64,000 nt of DNA from the NCBI RefSeq assembly GCF_024105635.1, contig NZ_WYDQ01000001.1, positions 62,001 through 126,000 on the forward strand, in the 5' to 3' direction. The stretch comes from Oceanicola sp. 502str15. Lineage in GTDB: Bacteria; Pseudomonadota; Alphaproteobacteria; Rhodobacterales; Rhodobacteraceae. The notes beneath the pieces were generated by a model. The model saw only the letters and a list, made by a program, of their open reading frames with translations, did no database searches and had not been told where the DNA came from. Below, piece after piece: positions 15,862 through 27,575 of this stretch (positions are counted from its first letter, which is position 1; each line of letters starts with the position of its first letter). The translations under genes were made by a program, and so were the position numbers.

Positions 15862-18189
15862 CTAAACGCCGTAGGGAATCCAGACCGTCTTGATCTCGGT
15901 CGCGGCGGCCAGCATCTCGCGCCCCTCTGTGGCCGGGTCCGTCCAGTCGGGGAAGAGCGAGAGGGTGCGCTTGAGGTTGCCCGCCGCGGCCTTCTCGATG
16001 GGCGCGGTCAGATCGGGGCTGGAGAAGTTCCAGAGGCTGTCGACCTCCATGTGCTCGGACAGGGTCTTTGCCAGATCGGCATGGGGGCCGGTGACGATGT
16101 TGACCACGCCGGGGGGCACATCCGAAGTGTCGAGAATTTGATAGAAATCGGTCGCAATTAGGGGAAACGGCTCGGAGGGGCAGGCGACGATGCGGTTGCC
16201 CATGGCCACGGCGGGGCCGATGGCGCTGACCAGGCCGAGGAGCGGCTGGGCGGGGGAACAGAGCGCGCCGATGACGCCGCAGGGCTCGTTGAGGGCGAGC
16301 GCGGTGCCGCGCATCGGCACTGGCTTGGCAGCACCGTCGAGCTTGTCGGCCCAGGCGGCGTAGGCGAACAGGCGGGAGATGCTGGCCTCAACTTCGGATG
16401 CGCCGGATTTTCCGGTCAGGGCCTTGATACGGTTGGCAAATTCATCGGCGCGGGCAGAGAGATTCTCGGCCAGGTAGAAGAGGATCTGGGCGCGGAGATG
16501 GGCGGAGGATTTTGCCCATCCGGTTGCCTTGGCCGCAGCTTCGACGGCATTGCGGATGTCCTTGCGGGAGCCAGTGCCGACGTGGCCGAGGAGGTCGCCC
16601 TTGGGGCCGTGGATAGCGGTGGAATATCCGGAATCGGGCCGCGCTTGTTTACCGCCGATAAACATTTTGGCGGTACGGTCGAGGGGATCGGCGGGGCCGC
16701 CATCGCCCTCGAAGGGTGCGGGCGTCTTGCCGGGTTTCGCCGGTTTGGCGGGTCTGGAGTAGGCGAGCAGGCCTTCCCAACCGCCTTCGCGGCCAAAGCC
16801 GCTTTCGCGGACGCCGCCGAAACCTGCGGCGGCGTCGAACATGTTGGTGCCGTTCACCCAGACGACGCCGGCAGCCAGTTGAGGAGCAACATGGAGAGCC
16901 AGATTTATGTTTTCAGACCATAGGGTTGCGGCAAGCCCGTAGCGGGTGTTATTGGCCAGCGCGATGGCTTCTTCGGGCGTGCGGAAGGTGCAGGATACCA
17001 GCACGGGGCCGAAGATTTCTTCCTGCATCAGCCTTGCCGATGGGGCGAGGCCGGTGATGAGGGTTGGCGGATAAAAGCAGCCCTCGGGGAGTGTCGTGGC
17101 GGGCTGGTAGGTTTCGCCTTCGGTGTTGTTTGCGACCATATCGGTGATGGTCTTGAGCTGGGCCGGATCGACTATGGCGCCCACGTCGATGCACTTGTCG
17201 AGCGGATCACCGATGCGCAGGCCGTCCATCCGGGCCTTGAGCTTGGTGTGGAAGGTGTCGGCAATGCCCTCCTGCACCAGAAGGCGGGAGCCCGCGCAGC
17301 AGACCTGGCCCTGGTTGAACCAGATCGCATCGACGAGGCCTTCGACGGCGGAGTCGATGTCGGCGTCCTCGAAGACGATGTAGGGGCTTTTGCCGCCCAG
17401 TTCGAGCGTCAGCGGGATGGAGCGACCTGCGGTGGCCTCGCGGATGCGGCGGCCGACGGCGGTGGAGCCGGTGAAGGCGAGCTTGTCGACCTCGGCCCCC
17501 ACGAGGGCCTCACCGGTGGCACCGTCGCCGGTGACGATGTTGAAGACGCCCGCAGGCAGGCCGGCCTCCTGAGTGATTTCCGCGAAAAGGAGCGCGGTAA
17601 GCGATGTGTATTCGGCGGGTTTGAGAACCACAGTGTTGCCCATCGCAAGCGCGGGGGCGACCTTCCAGGCCAGCATCAGGAGCGGGAAGTTCCACGGAAT
17701 GATCTGGCCGGCGACGCCGAGGGGTGCGCGGTCTGGCAACTCCGTTGGGGCGAGCTGGGCCATGCCGGCGTGGTAGTAGAAGTGGCGCTGCGCGAGGGGG
17801 ATGTCGATATCGCGGGATTCGCGGATCGGCTTGCCGTTGTCGAGCGTCTCGAGCACGGCGAAGAGGCGGGCGTGCTTTTGCAGGAGCCGGGCGAGGGCGT
17901 AGAGATACCTGGCGCGCTGATGGCCGGTCAGCGCGGCCCATTTAGGCTGGGCCTTGCGGGCGGCTTTGACGGCGGCGGTGACGTCCTTATCGGTGCCCTG
18001 AGAGATGGCCGCCAGGTGCGCGCCATTGGCGGGGTTCTTCGTGGGGAAGCCCTTGGCGGGCTTTGTAAAGGCGCCGTCGATGAAGTGGCCGAACTTGGCC
18101 TTGTGCTTCTCGAGCCAGGCCTGCGCCTCGGCGGCGGACTCGGGGGCGGGGCCATAGGCGAGGGAATCGAAGATTTCGGGGACGTTCAT
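15862..18189 (-). CDS. double-domain aldehyde dehydrogenase, C-terminal half degenerate
   Basis: Protein of 775 residues. The N-terminal 480 residues are a complete NAD(P)-dependent aldehyde dehydrogenase with Glu263 (LELGGKSP), catalytic Cys297 (NQGQVCCAG) and IIPWNFP. After a proline-rich linker, residues about 505-775 repeat the cofactor-binding part of the same fold (PCGVIGALCSP, GPAVAMGN, PPGVVNIVTG) but lack the active-site Cys and the Glu motif. The gene is downstream of deoC, so it likely oxidises acetaldehyde from deoxyribose-phosphate cleavage; this is inference from position. The start at 18189 gives the family N-terminus. Confidence 0.9.
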   Translation of the reverse strand: MNVPEIFDSLAYGPAPESAAEAQAWLEKHKAKFGHFIDGAFTKPAKGFPTKNPANGAHLAAISQGTDKDVTAAVKAARKAQPKWAALTGHQRARYLYALARLLQKHARLFAVLETLDNGKPIRESRDIDIPLAQRHFYYHAGMAQLAPTELPDRAPLGVAGQIIPWNFPLLMLAWKVAPALAMGNTVVLKPAEYTSLTALLFAEITQEAGLPAGVFNIVTGDGATGEALVGAEVDKLAFTGSTAVGRRIREATAGRSIPLTLELGGKSPYIVFEDADIDSAVEGLVDAIWFNQGQVCCAGSRLLVQEGIADTFHTKLKARMDGLRIGDPLDKCIDVGAIVDPAQLKTITDMVANNTEGETYQPATTLPEGCFYPPTLITGLAPSARLMQEEIFGPVLVSCTFRTPEEAIALANNTRYGLAATLWSENINLALHVAPQLAAGVVWVNGTNMFDAAAGFGGVRESGFGREGGWEGLLAYSRPAKPAKPGKTPAPFEGDGGPADPLDRTAKMFIGGKQARPDSGYSTAIHGPKGDLLGHVGTGSRKDIRNAVEAAAKATGWAKSSAHLRAQILFYLAENLSARADEFANRIKALTGKSGASEVEASISRLFAYAAWADKLDGAAKPVPMRGTALALNEPCGVIGALCSPAQPLLGLVSAIGPAVAMGNRIVACPSEPFPLIATDFYQILDTSDVPPGVVNIVTGPHADLAKTLSEHMEVDSLWNFSSPDLTAPIEKAAAGNLKRTLSLFPDWTDPATEGREMLAAATEIKTVWIPYGV

Positions 18190-18374
18190 GGCGCGTTTCT
18201 CTCAGACGGTAGGGGCGCCGGAGCGCCTGTCTCTGTCGAATGTTTCGAGGTCGGGCGCGACTTTGCGCCATACCGTGTGGATCGGATACCGGGCCCCTCC
18301 GTCGAAGCGACCGTGGGCGAAATCACGGAGGCAGGTTGCGGCCTCGGGCGGGCGATCCTGTGGCTCGCGGGCGC

Positions 18375-19370
18375 TCATCCCATCGCGTGCCGAAAAGAGG
18401 CCGAATAGGCGCCGGTGACGTGGTGTTCGAGCTGGCGTTCGATGTCGCCCAGCAGGGAGGAGGCGCCGAAGCGGAAGAGGTCGGGCTGGACCCAGCGGGG
18501 GCCGAGTTCGTCCTTCAGGAGGGCGAGGTAGAGCAGGGCGTCCTTGGCCTTGGAGATGCCCCCCGCAGGCTTGTAGCCGACGCGGGTGCCGGTGGCCTCG
18601 AAGTAGTCGCGGATGGCGCGGATCATGACGAGGCTCACGGGCAGGGTGGCGTTGACGCTTTCTTTACCGGTTGATGTTTTGATGAAGTCAGCGCCGGCCA
18701 TCATGCAGACAAGGCTGGCGCGGGCCACATTCTGCAGGGTTCCGAGTTCGCCCGTGGCGAGGATTGCCTTTACATGCGCCGGGCCGCAGGCGGCGCGGAA
18801 GGCTTTCATCTCGTCATAGAGCGCCTGCCAGTTGCCGGTCAGCACATGGCGGCGGGAGATCACGATGTCGATCTCGTCTGCCCCCGCCTTCACGCTCTCC
18901 TCGATCTCGGCGAGGCGGAGATGGAAAGGAGAAAGGCCGGCGGGAAAGCCGGTGGAAACGGCGGCCACGGGGATGCCTGTGCCACGCAGGGCCTCGACGG
19001 CGACGGGCACCATGTCGTGGTAGACGCAGATCGCGCCTGTGGTCAGGCCCTCCATGCCGAGCGCCTTGAGGATATCCGGATGCACCGGCTGACGGGCCTT
19101 GGCACAGAGGCGGCGGACTCGGCCGGCAGTGTCATCGCCTGCGAGGGTGGTGAGGTCGATCAGTGTGATGGCCTTGCAGAGCCACGCGGCCTGAAAGGCC
19201 TTTTTGACCGAGCGGCGACCCGGCAAGGAGGCGGCGCGGCGCTCGATTGCAGAGGTATTGGCCTGGGCGCGCATGACCCAGTCCATATCGAGCTCCATGC
19301 CCGCATTGCGGGCAAGCGCCACCTGCGGCAGCTGGGCCGTGGCGGCGGGTGCTTCGGTCTTGGTGGTCAC
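18375..19370 (-). CDS. deoC: deoxyribose-phosphate aldolase
   Basis: Class I aldolase of 331 residues that splits 2-deoxyribose 5-phosphate into glyceraldehyde 3-phosphate and acetaldehyde. The Schiff-base Lys lies in ADFIKTSTGKE, and the second catalytic Lys in GYKPAGGISKAKD. It belongs to the longer DeoC type, with an N-terminal extension of about 70 residues (LPGRRSVKKAFQAAWLCKAI). It precedes the aldehyde dehydrogenase by 185 bases on the same strand. That gap shows no gene or convincing terminator, so co-transcription is plausible. Confidence 0.94.
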   Translation of the reverse strand: MTTKTEAPAATAQLPQVALARNAGMELDMDWVMRAQANTSAIERRAASLPGRRSVKKAFQAAWLCKAITLIDLTTLAGDDTAGRVRRLCAKARQPVHPDILKALGMEGLTTGAICVYHDMVPVAVEALRGTGIPVAAVSTGFPAGLSPFHLRLAEIEESVKAGADEIDIVISRRHVLTGNWQALYDEMKAFRAACGPAHVKAILATGELGTLQNVARASLVCMMAGADFIKTSTGKESVNATLPVSLVMIRAIRDYFEATGTRVGYKPAGGISKAKDALLYLALLKDELGPRWVQPDLFRFGASSLLGDIERQLEHHVTGAYSASFRHAMG

Positions 19371-19569
19371 GGGCGGGCCTCCTCAGCGGAAAGCGTGGCA
19401 TGGGGCGATGGGCTTGGCAACGGCATGAATTTTACCGGATGGTCAAATATGAAGCAAGAGGGGCGCCAGAGAATGACATAGCTGCATGAGACAGCCCTTG
19501 AAGGGGCATGGCTTGCGTCATCCGGGGCAGGCGGGTAACCCGATGCCGGACCAAACCCGGAGCTCGCCC

Positions 19570-20253
19570 ATGTCTTTTGACCGCGCCATCAAGATCGCCC
19601 CCTCCATTCTTGCCGCCGATTTCGCCGCCTTTGGCGCGGAGTGCGAGGCCGCGGAAGCGCAGGGCGCCGACTGGATCCACGTGGACGTGATGGATGGGCA
19701 TTTCGTGCCGAACCTCACCTTCGGGCCCGCCATGTGCAAGGCTTTGCGCCCCCATATCAAGGGCGTGATGGACGTGCACCTGATGATCGCTCCGGTCGAC
19801 CCCTATATCGATGCCTTCGCCGAGGCCGGTGCCGATGTGCTGACCGCTCATGTGGAGGCTGGCCCGCATATTCACCGCACGCTTCAGGCGATCCGCGGGG
19901 CCGGCATGCGCCCGGGCGTGGCGCTCAACCCCGGCACTCCGGCCGAGGCAGTGCGTGATGTGCTGGATCTCACCGACCTGATCTGCGTGATGACGGTGAA
20001 CCCGGGCTTCGGCGGGCAAAAGTTCATCGATATGGGCGACAAGATTCGCGCCCTGCGTGACATGATTGGCGACCGGGAGATTCACATCGAGATCGACGGC
20101 GGGGTGGACCCGAAAACCGCGCCCCTCGTTGCGGCGGCCGGTGCCGATGTGCTGGTGGCCGGGTCGGCGGTGTTCAAGGGCGGTTCTGTTGCGAATCCAG
20201 AGCCTTACGGCGCGAATATTCGGGCGATCCGGGCCGCCGCAGAAAGCGCCTGA
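19570..20253 (+). CDS. rpe: ribulose-phosphate 3-epimerase
   Basis: Interconverts ribulose 5-phosphate and xylulose 5-phosphate in the pentose phosphate and Calvin pathways. It has 227 residues, the normal TIM-barrel length. Family motifs are IAPSILAADFAAFG, HVDVMDGHFVPNLTFGP (metal and catalytic Asp), DVHLMI, MTVNPGFGGQKF and EIDGGV. I start at 19570 because GGAG lies 8 bases upstream and the family begins here; an upstream in-frame ATG at 19486 adds an unconserved tail. It is divergent from deoC. Confidence 0.95.
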   Translation: MSFDRAIKIAPSILAADFAAFGAECEAAEAQGADWIHVDVMDGHFVPNLTFGPAMCKALRPHIKGVMDVHLMIAPVDPYIDAFAEAGADVLTAHVEAGPHIHRTLQAIRGAGMRPGVALNPGTPAEAVRDVLDLTDLICVMTVNPGFGGQKFIDMGDKIRALRDMIGDREIHIEIDGGVDPKTAPLVAAAGADVLVAGSAVFKGGSVANPEPYGANIRAIRAAAESA

Positions 20254-20319
20254 ATCTCGGCAACGGTTTTTTAACGTCGATCTGTCAGACCTGCCGGTGA
20301 CACTGAGCAGGAGACGATC

Positions 20320-22392
20320 ATGGGTTTTGCAGGCTTCGGGCGCCCCCGCGCGGTCGGTATTGATCCGATGACGCAATTGGGCGCGGCGGTTCAGGCAACC
20401 TATGCGGTGATCTGGTTCACCCCCGAGGGCGTGATCCTGGATGCGAATGACAATTTTTGCACCGCGACGGGCTATGCACGCGACGAGGTTGTCGGGCAGC
20501 ATCACAAGATGTTCGTACAGCGTGGTTTTGCTGCGAGCGAGGAATACAAGGCGTTCTGGGACCGGCTCGGCCGGGGCGAGAGCTTTACGGCCACCTTTCC
20601 GCGCATTGCAAATGGCGACCGCAATATCTGGATCGAGGCTGCTTACGTGCCGCTGCGCAACGCCGCCGGTGAGGTGGAAAAGGTTGTGAAGTTCGCGACC
20701 GATGTGACCGAGCGGGAGTTTGAGGCCATCAAGGCGAAGAGTCGGCTGACGGCCCTGGATAAATCGCAAGCGGTGATCGAGTTCGAACCTGACGGAACGA
20801 TTGTTACGGCAAATCGGAATTTCCTTGCAGCGGTCGGTTACGAGCTGGAGGAGATCAGGGGCAAGCATCACAGCATTTTCCTGCGCGAAGATCTGCGCAA
20901 GACCCCGGAGTACAGCTGTTTCTGGAGCGATCTTGCGGCGGGAAAACCCAAGCTCGGGAAGTTCAGGCGCTTTGCCAAGGACGGACGCGAGATGTGGCTG
21001 GAGGCCACCTACAACCCCATCATCGACGGGCGGGGCAAGGTGGTGAAGGTGGTGAAATTCGCCGCCGATATCACCGACACGCGCACCCAGGCCATCGACT
21101 CCGCCGGCCAGCTCGACGCGCTCAGCCGAAGCCAGGCGGTGATCGAGTTCAGGCCCGATGGCACGATACTGACAGCAAACGAGAACTTTCTCGCAGCGAC
21201 GGGCTACAGCGCCGAGGAGGTGACGGGCAAGCACCACCGCCTGTTCGTGGATCCGATAGAGGCTGCGACGCCCGGCTATGAAGCCTTTTGGGCCGCGCTG
21301 GCTGGCGGCACCTTCAAGGCGGGGCAGTTTCGGCGCATCACGAAGGGAGGGCGCGAGATCTGGATTGAGGCGAGTTACAACCCGATCCTCGATACCGATG
21401 GAAAGGTGGCGAAGGTGGTGAAATTCGCGACTGACATCACCGCGCAGAAAACGACGATACAGGCGTTTCAGGACGCGGTGTCGCGCTTGGCCAGCCACGA
21501 TCTGACGGTTCAGATCACGGTCGAGGTGCCCGAAGAGTTCGGCCGGCTGAAGGAAGAGTTCAACCTGTCGGTACAGGCGCTGTCGGAGGTGATCTCGGGG
21601 ATTTCGGGGCGCGCCGATGCGATCCTGACCGAAACGGGGCAGATCTCGGCCGCGGCCCGGGATCTGAGTGTGCGCACCGAAAAGCAGGCGGCCGCGCTTG
21701 AGGAAACCGCCGCCGCGCTCGACGAGATGACCTCTTCGGTGCGGGGCGCGGCGGGCAATGCCGAGGACGCGGCGCGCACCGCCAGTGCGGCAGAGGAAAG
21801 CACGGCGAGCGGGCTGGAGATGTCGCGCAAGGCGGTGGAAGCGATGAAGGAGATCGCGGCCAGTTCGGAGCAGGTTTCGAACATCACCAGCGTGATCGAC
21901 GAAATCGCCTTTCAGACCAACCTTCTGGCATTGAACGCCGGCGTCGAGGCGGCGCGGGCGGGAGAGAGCGGCCGCGGCTTTGCCGTGGTGGCCTCGGAAG
22001 TGCGCCAACTCGCGCAGCGCTCGTCCGACAGCTCGCGTGAGATTGCCCAGCTCGTTGCCTCCACCTTCGAGCGCATCCAATCCGGCGTGACGCTGGTGGA
22101 TGACAGCGGCTCTGCGCTGGAACAGATCGCAGGCTACGTGCAGGACATCCGGAGCAAGGTGGCAAGCCTTGCCACCTCTTCGCAGGAACAATCGGTTGGA
22201 CTGGAAGAGATCAACAGCGCGGTGAACGAGCTTGACCGTGGCACCCAGCAGAACGCGGCCATGTTCGAAGAGACAAGTGCGGCAACACAGGCCTTGGAGC
22301 AGGAGGCTGAAACCCTGTCGGGCAGCACCCGGCAGTTCAGGTTCGGTGGCAATGAGGCGCCTGTTGCTCCGAAGGTGGCGCAGGCAGGGTGA
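20320..22392 (+). CDS. soluble methyl-accepting chemotaxis protein with three PAS domains
   Basis: Chemoreceptor of 690 residues with no transmembrane helix. Three PAS domains lie at about 20-130, 145-255 and 265-375. The second and third both begin SQAVIEF and share PDGTI-TAN-NFLAA, so they look like an internal duplication. A HAMP-like segment (about 385-435) leads into the signalling domain, with the invariant hairpin tip near [20 protein letters not shown] and [21 protein letters not shown] input and cytosolic location suggest redox, oxygen or metabolite sensing. AGGAG precedes the ATG. No che genes are nearby. Confidence 0.92.
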   Translation: MGFAGFGRPRAVGIDPMTQLGAAVQATYAVIWFTPEGVILDANDNFCTATGYARDEVVGQHHKMFVQRGFAASEEYKAFWDRLGRGESFTATFPRIANGDRNIWIEAAYVPLRNAAGEVEKVVKFATDVTEREFEAIKAKSRLTALDKSQAVIEFEPDGTIVTANRNFLAAVGYELEEIRGKHHSIFLREDLRKTPEYSCFWSDLAAGKPKLGKFRRFAKDGREMWLEATYNPIIDGRGKVVKVVKFAADITDTRTQAIDSAGQLDALSRSQAVIEFRPDGTILTANENFLAATGYSAEEVTGKHHRLFVDPIEAATPGYEAFWAALAGGTFKAGQFRRITKGGREIWIEASYNPILDTDGKVAKVVKFATDITAQKTTIQAFQDAVSRLASHDLTVQITVEVPEEFGRLKEEFNLSVQALSEVISGISGRADAILTETGQISAAARDLSVRTEKQAAALEETAAALDEMTSSVRGAAGNAEDAARTASAAEESTASGLEMSRKAVEAMKEIAASSEQVSNITSVIDEIAFQTNLLALNAGVEAARAGESGRGFAVVASEVRQLAQRSSDSSREIAQLVASTFERIQSGVTLVDDSGSALEQIAGYVQDIRSKVASLATSSQEQSVGLEEINSAVNELDRGTQQNAAMFEETSAATQALEQEAETLSGSTRQFRFGGNEAPVAPKVAQAG

Positions 22393-22548
22393 TGCAGCAG
22401 GTCGGTGTGATGGGGTGCCGGCGGATTGGGTGCGCGGCGGCGCTGACGGATGGTGGCCTTCGGGCGCCTCGACGCTGCCATCAATCTTGGGGCCTCCGCC
22501 GGACGGGACTTAACCGGGCAGTAAACAGGCGCGCGGTCGGCACATGGA

Positions 22549-22575
22549 AAGGCCCCGCTCGGAGGGCGGGGCCTT
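22549..22575 (-). terminator. Rho-independent terminator of the purine operon
   Basis: Perfect 10-base stem AAGGCCCCGC/GCGGGGCCTT with a 7-base loop, 39 bases beyond the stop of the BMP gene and followed on the minus strand by TTTCC. It closes the long xdh/ABC operon. The rest of the gap 22393-22613 shows nothing recognisable. Confidence 0.7.
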
Positions 22576-22613
22576 GGTTGTCTCGGCATGCAAGACGCGC
22601 GGTGAGGCGTGGC

Positions 22614-23699
22614 TTACTGCGGGATCTCGCCTTCGAGACCTTCAACGTAGAAGTTCATGCCCGCCAGAGTGCCATCGTCGGCGGTTTCTCCCTCTGCCAG
22701 CCAGTCGCTTCCGTCCTGCTTTTTCAGCGGTCCGGTGAAGGGCTGATACTCGCCCGACGCGATTGCGTCCTTGAGGGCGAGGGCTTCGGCCTTCACCTCG
22801 GCGGGGACCTTGTCGGTGATCTCGCCGATGCCGACCATGCCTGGACCGATGCCGTCCCAGGTGTTGGTCGATTCCCAGGTTCCGTCCATCACCGCCTTGG
22901 TGCGGGCGATGTAGTAGGGAGCCCAATTGTCGATGATCGAGGACACGCGGGGGCCATCGGCATATTCGGCCATGTCGGAGGCCTGGCCGAAGCCGATCAC
23001 GTTGCCCGCCTCGGCGGCCGCCGCGAGGGGTGCGGTGGAGTCGGTGTGCTGAAGGATCACGTCGGCGCCCTGCTCGATAAGCACCTTGGCGGCATCCGCC
23101 TCTTTCGCCGGGTTGAACCACTCGTAGACCCAGACGATCTTGAACTGGACGTCGGGGTTGACCTTCCTGGCGTGAATGAAGGCGGAGTTGATGCCGCGCA
23201 CCACCTCGGGGATCGGCACCGAGCCGATGTAGCCGATCACGTTGCTCTCGGTCATGCGCCCGGCAATCGTGCCCTGCACGGCGCGGCCCTCGTAGAAACG
23301 GGCGGAATAAACCGAGACGTTGGGCGCGGTCTTGTAGCCGGTGGCATGCTCGAACTTCACGTCGGGAAACTTGGCAGCCACGTTAATAGTGGGGTCCATG
23401 TAGCCGAAGGACGTGGTGAAGATCAGGTCGGCGCCGTCGAGCGCCATCTGGGTGATGACCCGCTCGGCATCCGGGCCTTCGGGGACGTTCTCGACATAGA
23501 CGGTTTCGACCGCATCGCCGAACTCGGCCTCGACGGCCTTGCGGCCCTGATCGTGCTCGTAGGTCCAGCCGCCGTCGCCGACGGGGCCGACGTAGACAAA
23601 GCCGACCTTGGTCTTTTCGGAATGGCTTTCGGCCAGTGCCGGGCTGGCGGCGAGCGCCAGCGCGGCGACGGCGCCTTTGAGGAGGGTTCTTTTCTTCAT
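22614..23699 (-). CDS. BMP-family ABC transporter substrate-binding protein
   Basis: Periplasmic binding protein of 361 residues. The signal peptide ends at ALA/ESHS about residue 23, and the PnrA/Med-type fold follows: VGFVYVGPVGDGGWTYEHDQG, DLIFTTSFGYMDPT and VIGYIGSVPIPEVVRGI. The family binds nucleosides or purine bases. Linkage to xanthine dehydrogenase points to xanthine, hypoxanthine or a related purine. AGGGAG before the ATG is a strong ribosome site, giving high translation of the last gene of the operon, as expected for a binding protein. It lies 42 bases after the second permease. Confidence 0.92.
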   Translation of the reverse strand: MKKRTLLKGAVAALALAASPALAESHSEKTKVGFVYVGPVGDGGWTYEHDQGRKAVEAEFGDAVETVYVENVPEGPDAERVITQMALDGADLIFTTSFGYMDPTINVAAKFPDVKFEHATGYKTAPNVSVYSARFYEGRAVQGTIAGRMTESNVIGYIGSVPIPEVVRGINSAFIHARKVNPDVQFKIVWVYEWFNPAKEADAAKVLIEQGADVILQHTDSTAPLAAAAEAGNVIGFGQASDMAEYADGPRVSSIIDNWAPYYIARTKAVMDGTWESTNTWDGIGPGMVGIGEITDKVPAEVKAEALALKDAIASGEYQPFTGPLKKQDGSDWLAEGETADDGTLAGMNFYVEGLEGEIPQ

Positions 23700-23741
23700 C
23701 TGGATTTCTCCCTGTTGGTTGTTGGTGAAGCCCCGGATTTT

Positions 23742-24674
23742 CTATCCGGTGGCGTGGAAGGTTCTGCCGAGCGAGGCGGGTGCACCCAGTGCACCCCGGC
23801 CGCGGCCGGAAGACATGACCACCAGCACGACGATGGTGATGATATAGGGCGACATGGACAAGTACTCGACCGGCACCTTGAGGCCGGCGGCCTGAAGGTT
23901 GAGCTGAAGCACGGTAATGCCGCCGAAGAGATAGGCCCCAATCAGAACGCGCCAGGGCTTCCAAGAGGCGAAGACGACAAGGGCGAGCGCGATCCAGCCC
24001 GCGCCAGAGGTCATCCCCTCGGTCCATTGCGGCACGCGGACGAGCGACAGGTAGGCCCCGCCGAGCCCCGCGCAGGCCCCGCCGAAGGCGATGGCGGCGC
24101 AACGAATCGCGATAACCTTGTAGCCGAGGGCGTGGGCGGCCTCGTGGTTTTCGCCCACCGCGCGCAGGGTGAGGCCGGTGCGGGTGTATTTGAGGACGGC
24201 CCAGGTGCCGGCGACGATGGCAATGGCGACGTAGACCATGAGGTCATGGCTGAAGAGCACGGGGCCGAGCACCGGGATTTCGGACAGGAGGGGGATGTCG
24301 AGCTTGGGGGTGGAGGGCGGCTTGAGGCCGACGTAGCCCTGACCCATCAGCGACGAGAGGCCAAGCCCGAAAAGTGTGAGCGCGAGGCCGGAAGCGACCT
24401 GGTTGGCGAGCGCAAACTGGGTGAGTACGGCGAAGAGCATGGAGAGCAGCGCCCCCGCCGCCGCCGCGCCGAGGAAGCCGAGCGCGGGCGAGCCGGTTTC
24501 GACGGCCGCGGCAAAGCCTGCGATGGCGCCGGTGATCATCATGCCTTCGACGCCGAGGTTCAGCACGCCGGCCTTTTCCACCACCAGCTCGCCGATGCCC
24601 GCGAGCAGGATCGGGGTGGCGGCGACCATGAGCGAGGCCAGCAGGAGAAGCCAGTTGATCGAGGAAAGGTCCAT
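23742..24674 (-). CDS. ABC transporter permease (BMP/nucleoside type)
   Basis: Inner-membrane permease of 310 residues with about eight to nine hydrophobic segments. It belongs to the branched-chain/ribose-like permease family; motifs include KAGVLNLGVEGMMITGAIAG and LTLRAVGENHEAAHALGYKV, as in the second permease of nucleoside uptake systems. It forms the channel with the 24967-26046 permease. The start overlaps the stop of the small membrane protein gene by one base, so translation is coupled. Confidence 0.92.
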   Translation of the reverse strand: MDLSSINWLLLLASLMVAATPILLAGIGELVVEKAGVLNLGVEGMMITGAIAGFAAAVETGSPALGFLGAAAAGALLSMLFAVLTQFALANQVASGLALTLFGLGLSSLMGQGYVGLKPPSTPKLDIPLLSEIPVLGPVLFSHDLMVYVAIAIVAGTWAVLKYTRTGLTLRAVGENHEAAHALGYKVIAIRCAAIAFGGACAGLGGAYLSLVRVPQWTEGMTSGAGWIALALVVFASWKPWRVLIGAYLFGGITVLQLNLQAAGLKVPVEYLSMSPYIITIVVLVVMSSGRGRGALGAPASLGRTFHATG

Positions 24675-24970
24675 CAGGTGAGCCCGTGCAGGGTGAGGTG
24701 GATCGCGCCCGCGGTGAGGCCCGCGGTGGCCAGCATCGGTGCCAGATGGCGCAGGCCGGGCTGGTGGTGCCGCGAAAGGGCGCGACGCAGTCGGGGCGAG
24801 AGGCGGGCGGCGAAGAAGGCGGCAAGGGTGACGGCTACAACATGGGCTGCGAGGAAAGCCGCCAGCCCGGCGCCGGAGCTTTGGCCGGTGAGCATGCCAT
24901 GGAGCAGCATGAGCATCATCGCGCCCATGGCGCAGCCCATCGCGACGGGCAGGAGGGCGTGGCGGGTCAT
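24674..24970 (-). CDS. small membrane protein between two ABC permeases
   Basis: Protein of 98 residues with three likely transmembrane segments (about 5-27, 34-56 and 76-95) separated by a basic loop RLSPRLRRALSRHHQPG. It is not a fragment of either permease as far as I can see. It overlaps the upstream permease stop by four bases and the downstream permease start by one, so it is translationally locked into the operon. It may be an accessory subunit of the transporter. Function unknown. Confidence 0.7.
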   Translation of the reverse strand: MTRHALLPVAMGCAMGAMMLMLLHGMLTGQSSGAGLAAFLAAHVVAVTLAAFFAARLSPRLRRALSRHHQPGLRHLAPMLATAGLTAGAIHLTLHGLT

Positions 24971-26042
24971 GCGGCAGCTCCCTGTTTGAGGCGGATGCGA
25001 TAGTTCGTCAGCACGTCGACCGCCAGCAGGAAAAACAGCAGCATGCCTTGGAAGAGCTGGATTGCGGCGGCGGGCAATTGCAGCTGCGACTGGGCGATTT
25101 CGCCGCCGATGTAGGTGAGCGCCATCAGCAGCCCCGCGAGCAGGATGCCGACCGGGTGCAGCCGCCCGAGGAAGGCGACGATGATGGCTGTGAAGCCGTA
25201 GCCGACGTTGAAATCGGTGGTGATCTGGCCCGCCGGACCGGAGACTTCGAACAGCCCGGCGAGGCCCGCGAGGGCGCCCGAAATACCGAGGCAGAACAGC
25301 ACCAGCCGGGTGGGGCTGACCCCGGAGAAGCGGGCGGCGCGGGGGGCCTGCCCTGCGAGGCGGATGTTGAAGCCGAGCATGTGACGGGTGAGCAGGACGT
25401 AGGCGAAGATCACTGCGATGAGGGCGAAGGCGACGCCCCAGTGCAGGCCTGCGTTCTGGTTGATCCAGGAGGTGGCCGAGGGGTACTGCGCAAGGTTGCG
25501 CGAGCCGGGAAACCCGAAGCCCTCGGGGTTCTTCATCAGCCCGACGGCCATGCCGCGAAGCAGGTTCTCGGCCACGTAGACGAGCATCAGGGACACCAGG
25601 ATTTCGTTGGTGCCGAAGCGGGTCTTGAGGATGGCCGGGATCATCGCCCAAGCCCAGCCGCCCAGAGCGCCGGCGATGACCATGAGCGGAAAGATGATAA
25701 AGGACTCAGTGGGATAGAAGGCGAGGCCGACCCCGGCGCCACAGAGCGCGCCGATGATGTATTGCCCCTCTGCACCGATGTTCCAGATGCCGGCGCGGAA
25801 GCCGAGCGAAAGGCCGATGGCGATGAGCACCAGCGGCGCGGCTTTGACCAGCAGTTGCGGGCGGTAGAAGAAGGCGTGCTGGCCGAAGAGCGGGTCGTAG
25901 AAGATGGTGCGGATCGCCTCGAGCGGGGGCTTGCCGAGGGCGGCGAAGAGCAGGCCGCCGAAGACCATGGTGAGCAACACGGCGAGCAGCGGGGTGGAAT
26001 AACTCCAGGCTTTGGAGGGGTTGGGGCGCTTTTCGAGGCGGA

Positions 26043-26046
<4 letters not shown>
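24967..26046 (-). CDS. ABC transporter permease (BMP/nucleoside type)
   Basis: Inner-membrane permease of 359 residues, first of the two channel subunits. Motifs include LSLGFRAGIWNIGAEGQYIIGAL and RFGTNEILVSLMLVYVAENL, plus GFNIRLAGQAPRAARFSGVS, the EAA-like loop that contacts the ATPase. About nine to ten hydrophobic helices. The start overlaps the ATPase stop by four bases. Confidence 0.93.

Positions 26047-27571
<1,525 letters not shown>

Positions 27572-27575
<4 letters not shown>

Noticed and set aside
19440..19465. Possible fourth copy of the dispersed motif (AAATATGAAGCAAGAGG)
   Set aside because: Shares only the AGCAAGA part and lacks the ATATTT core and GC flank.
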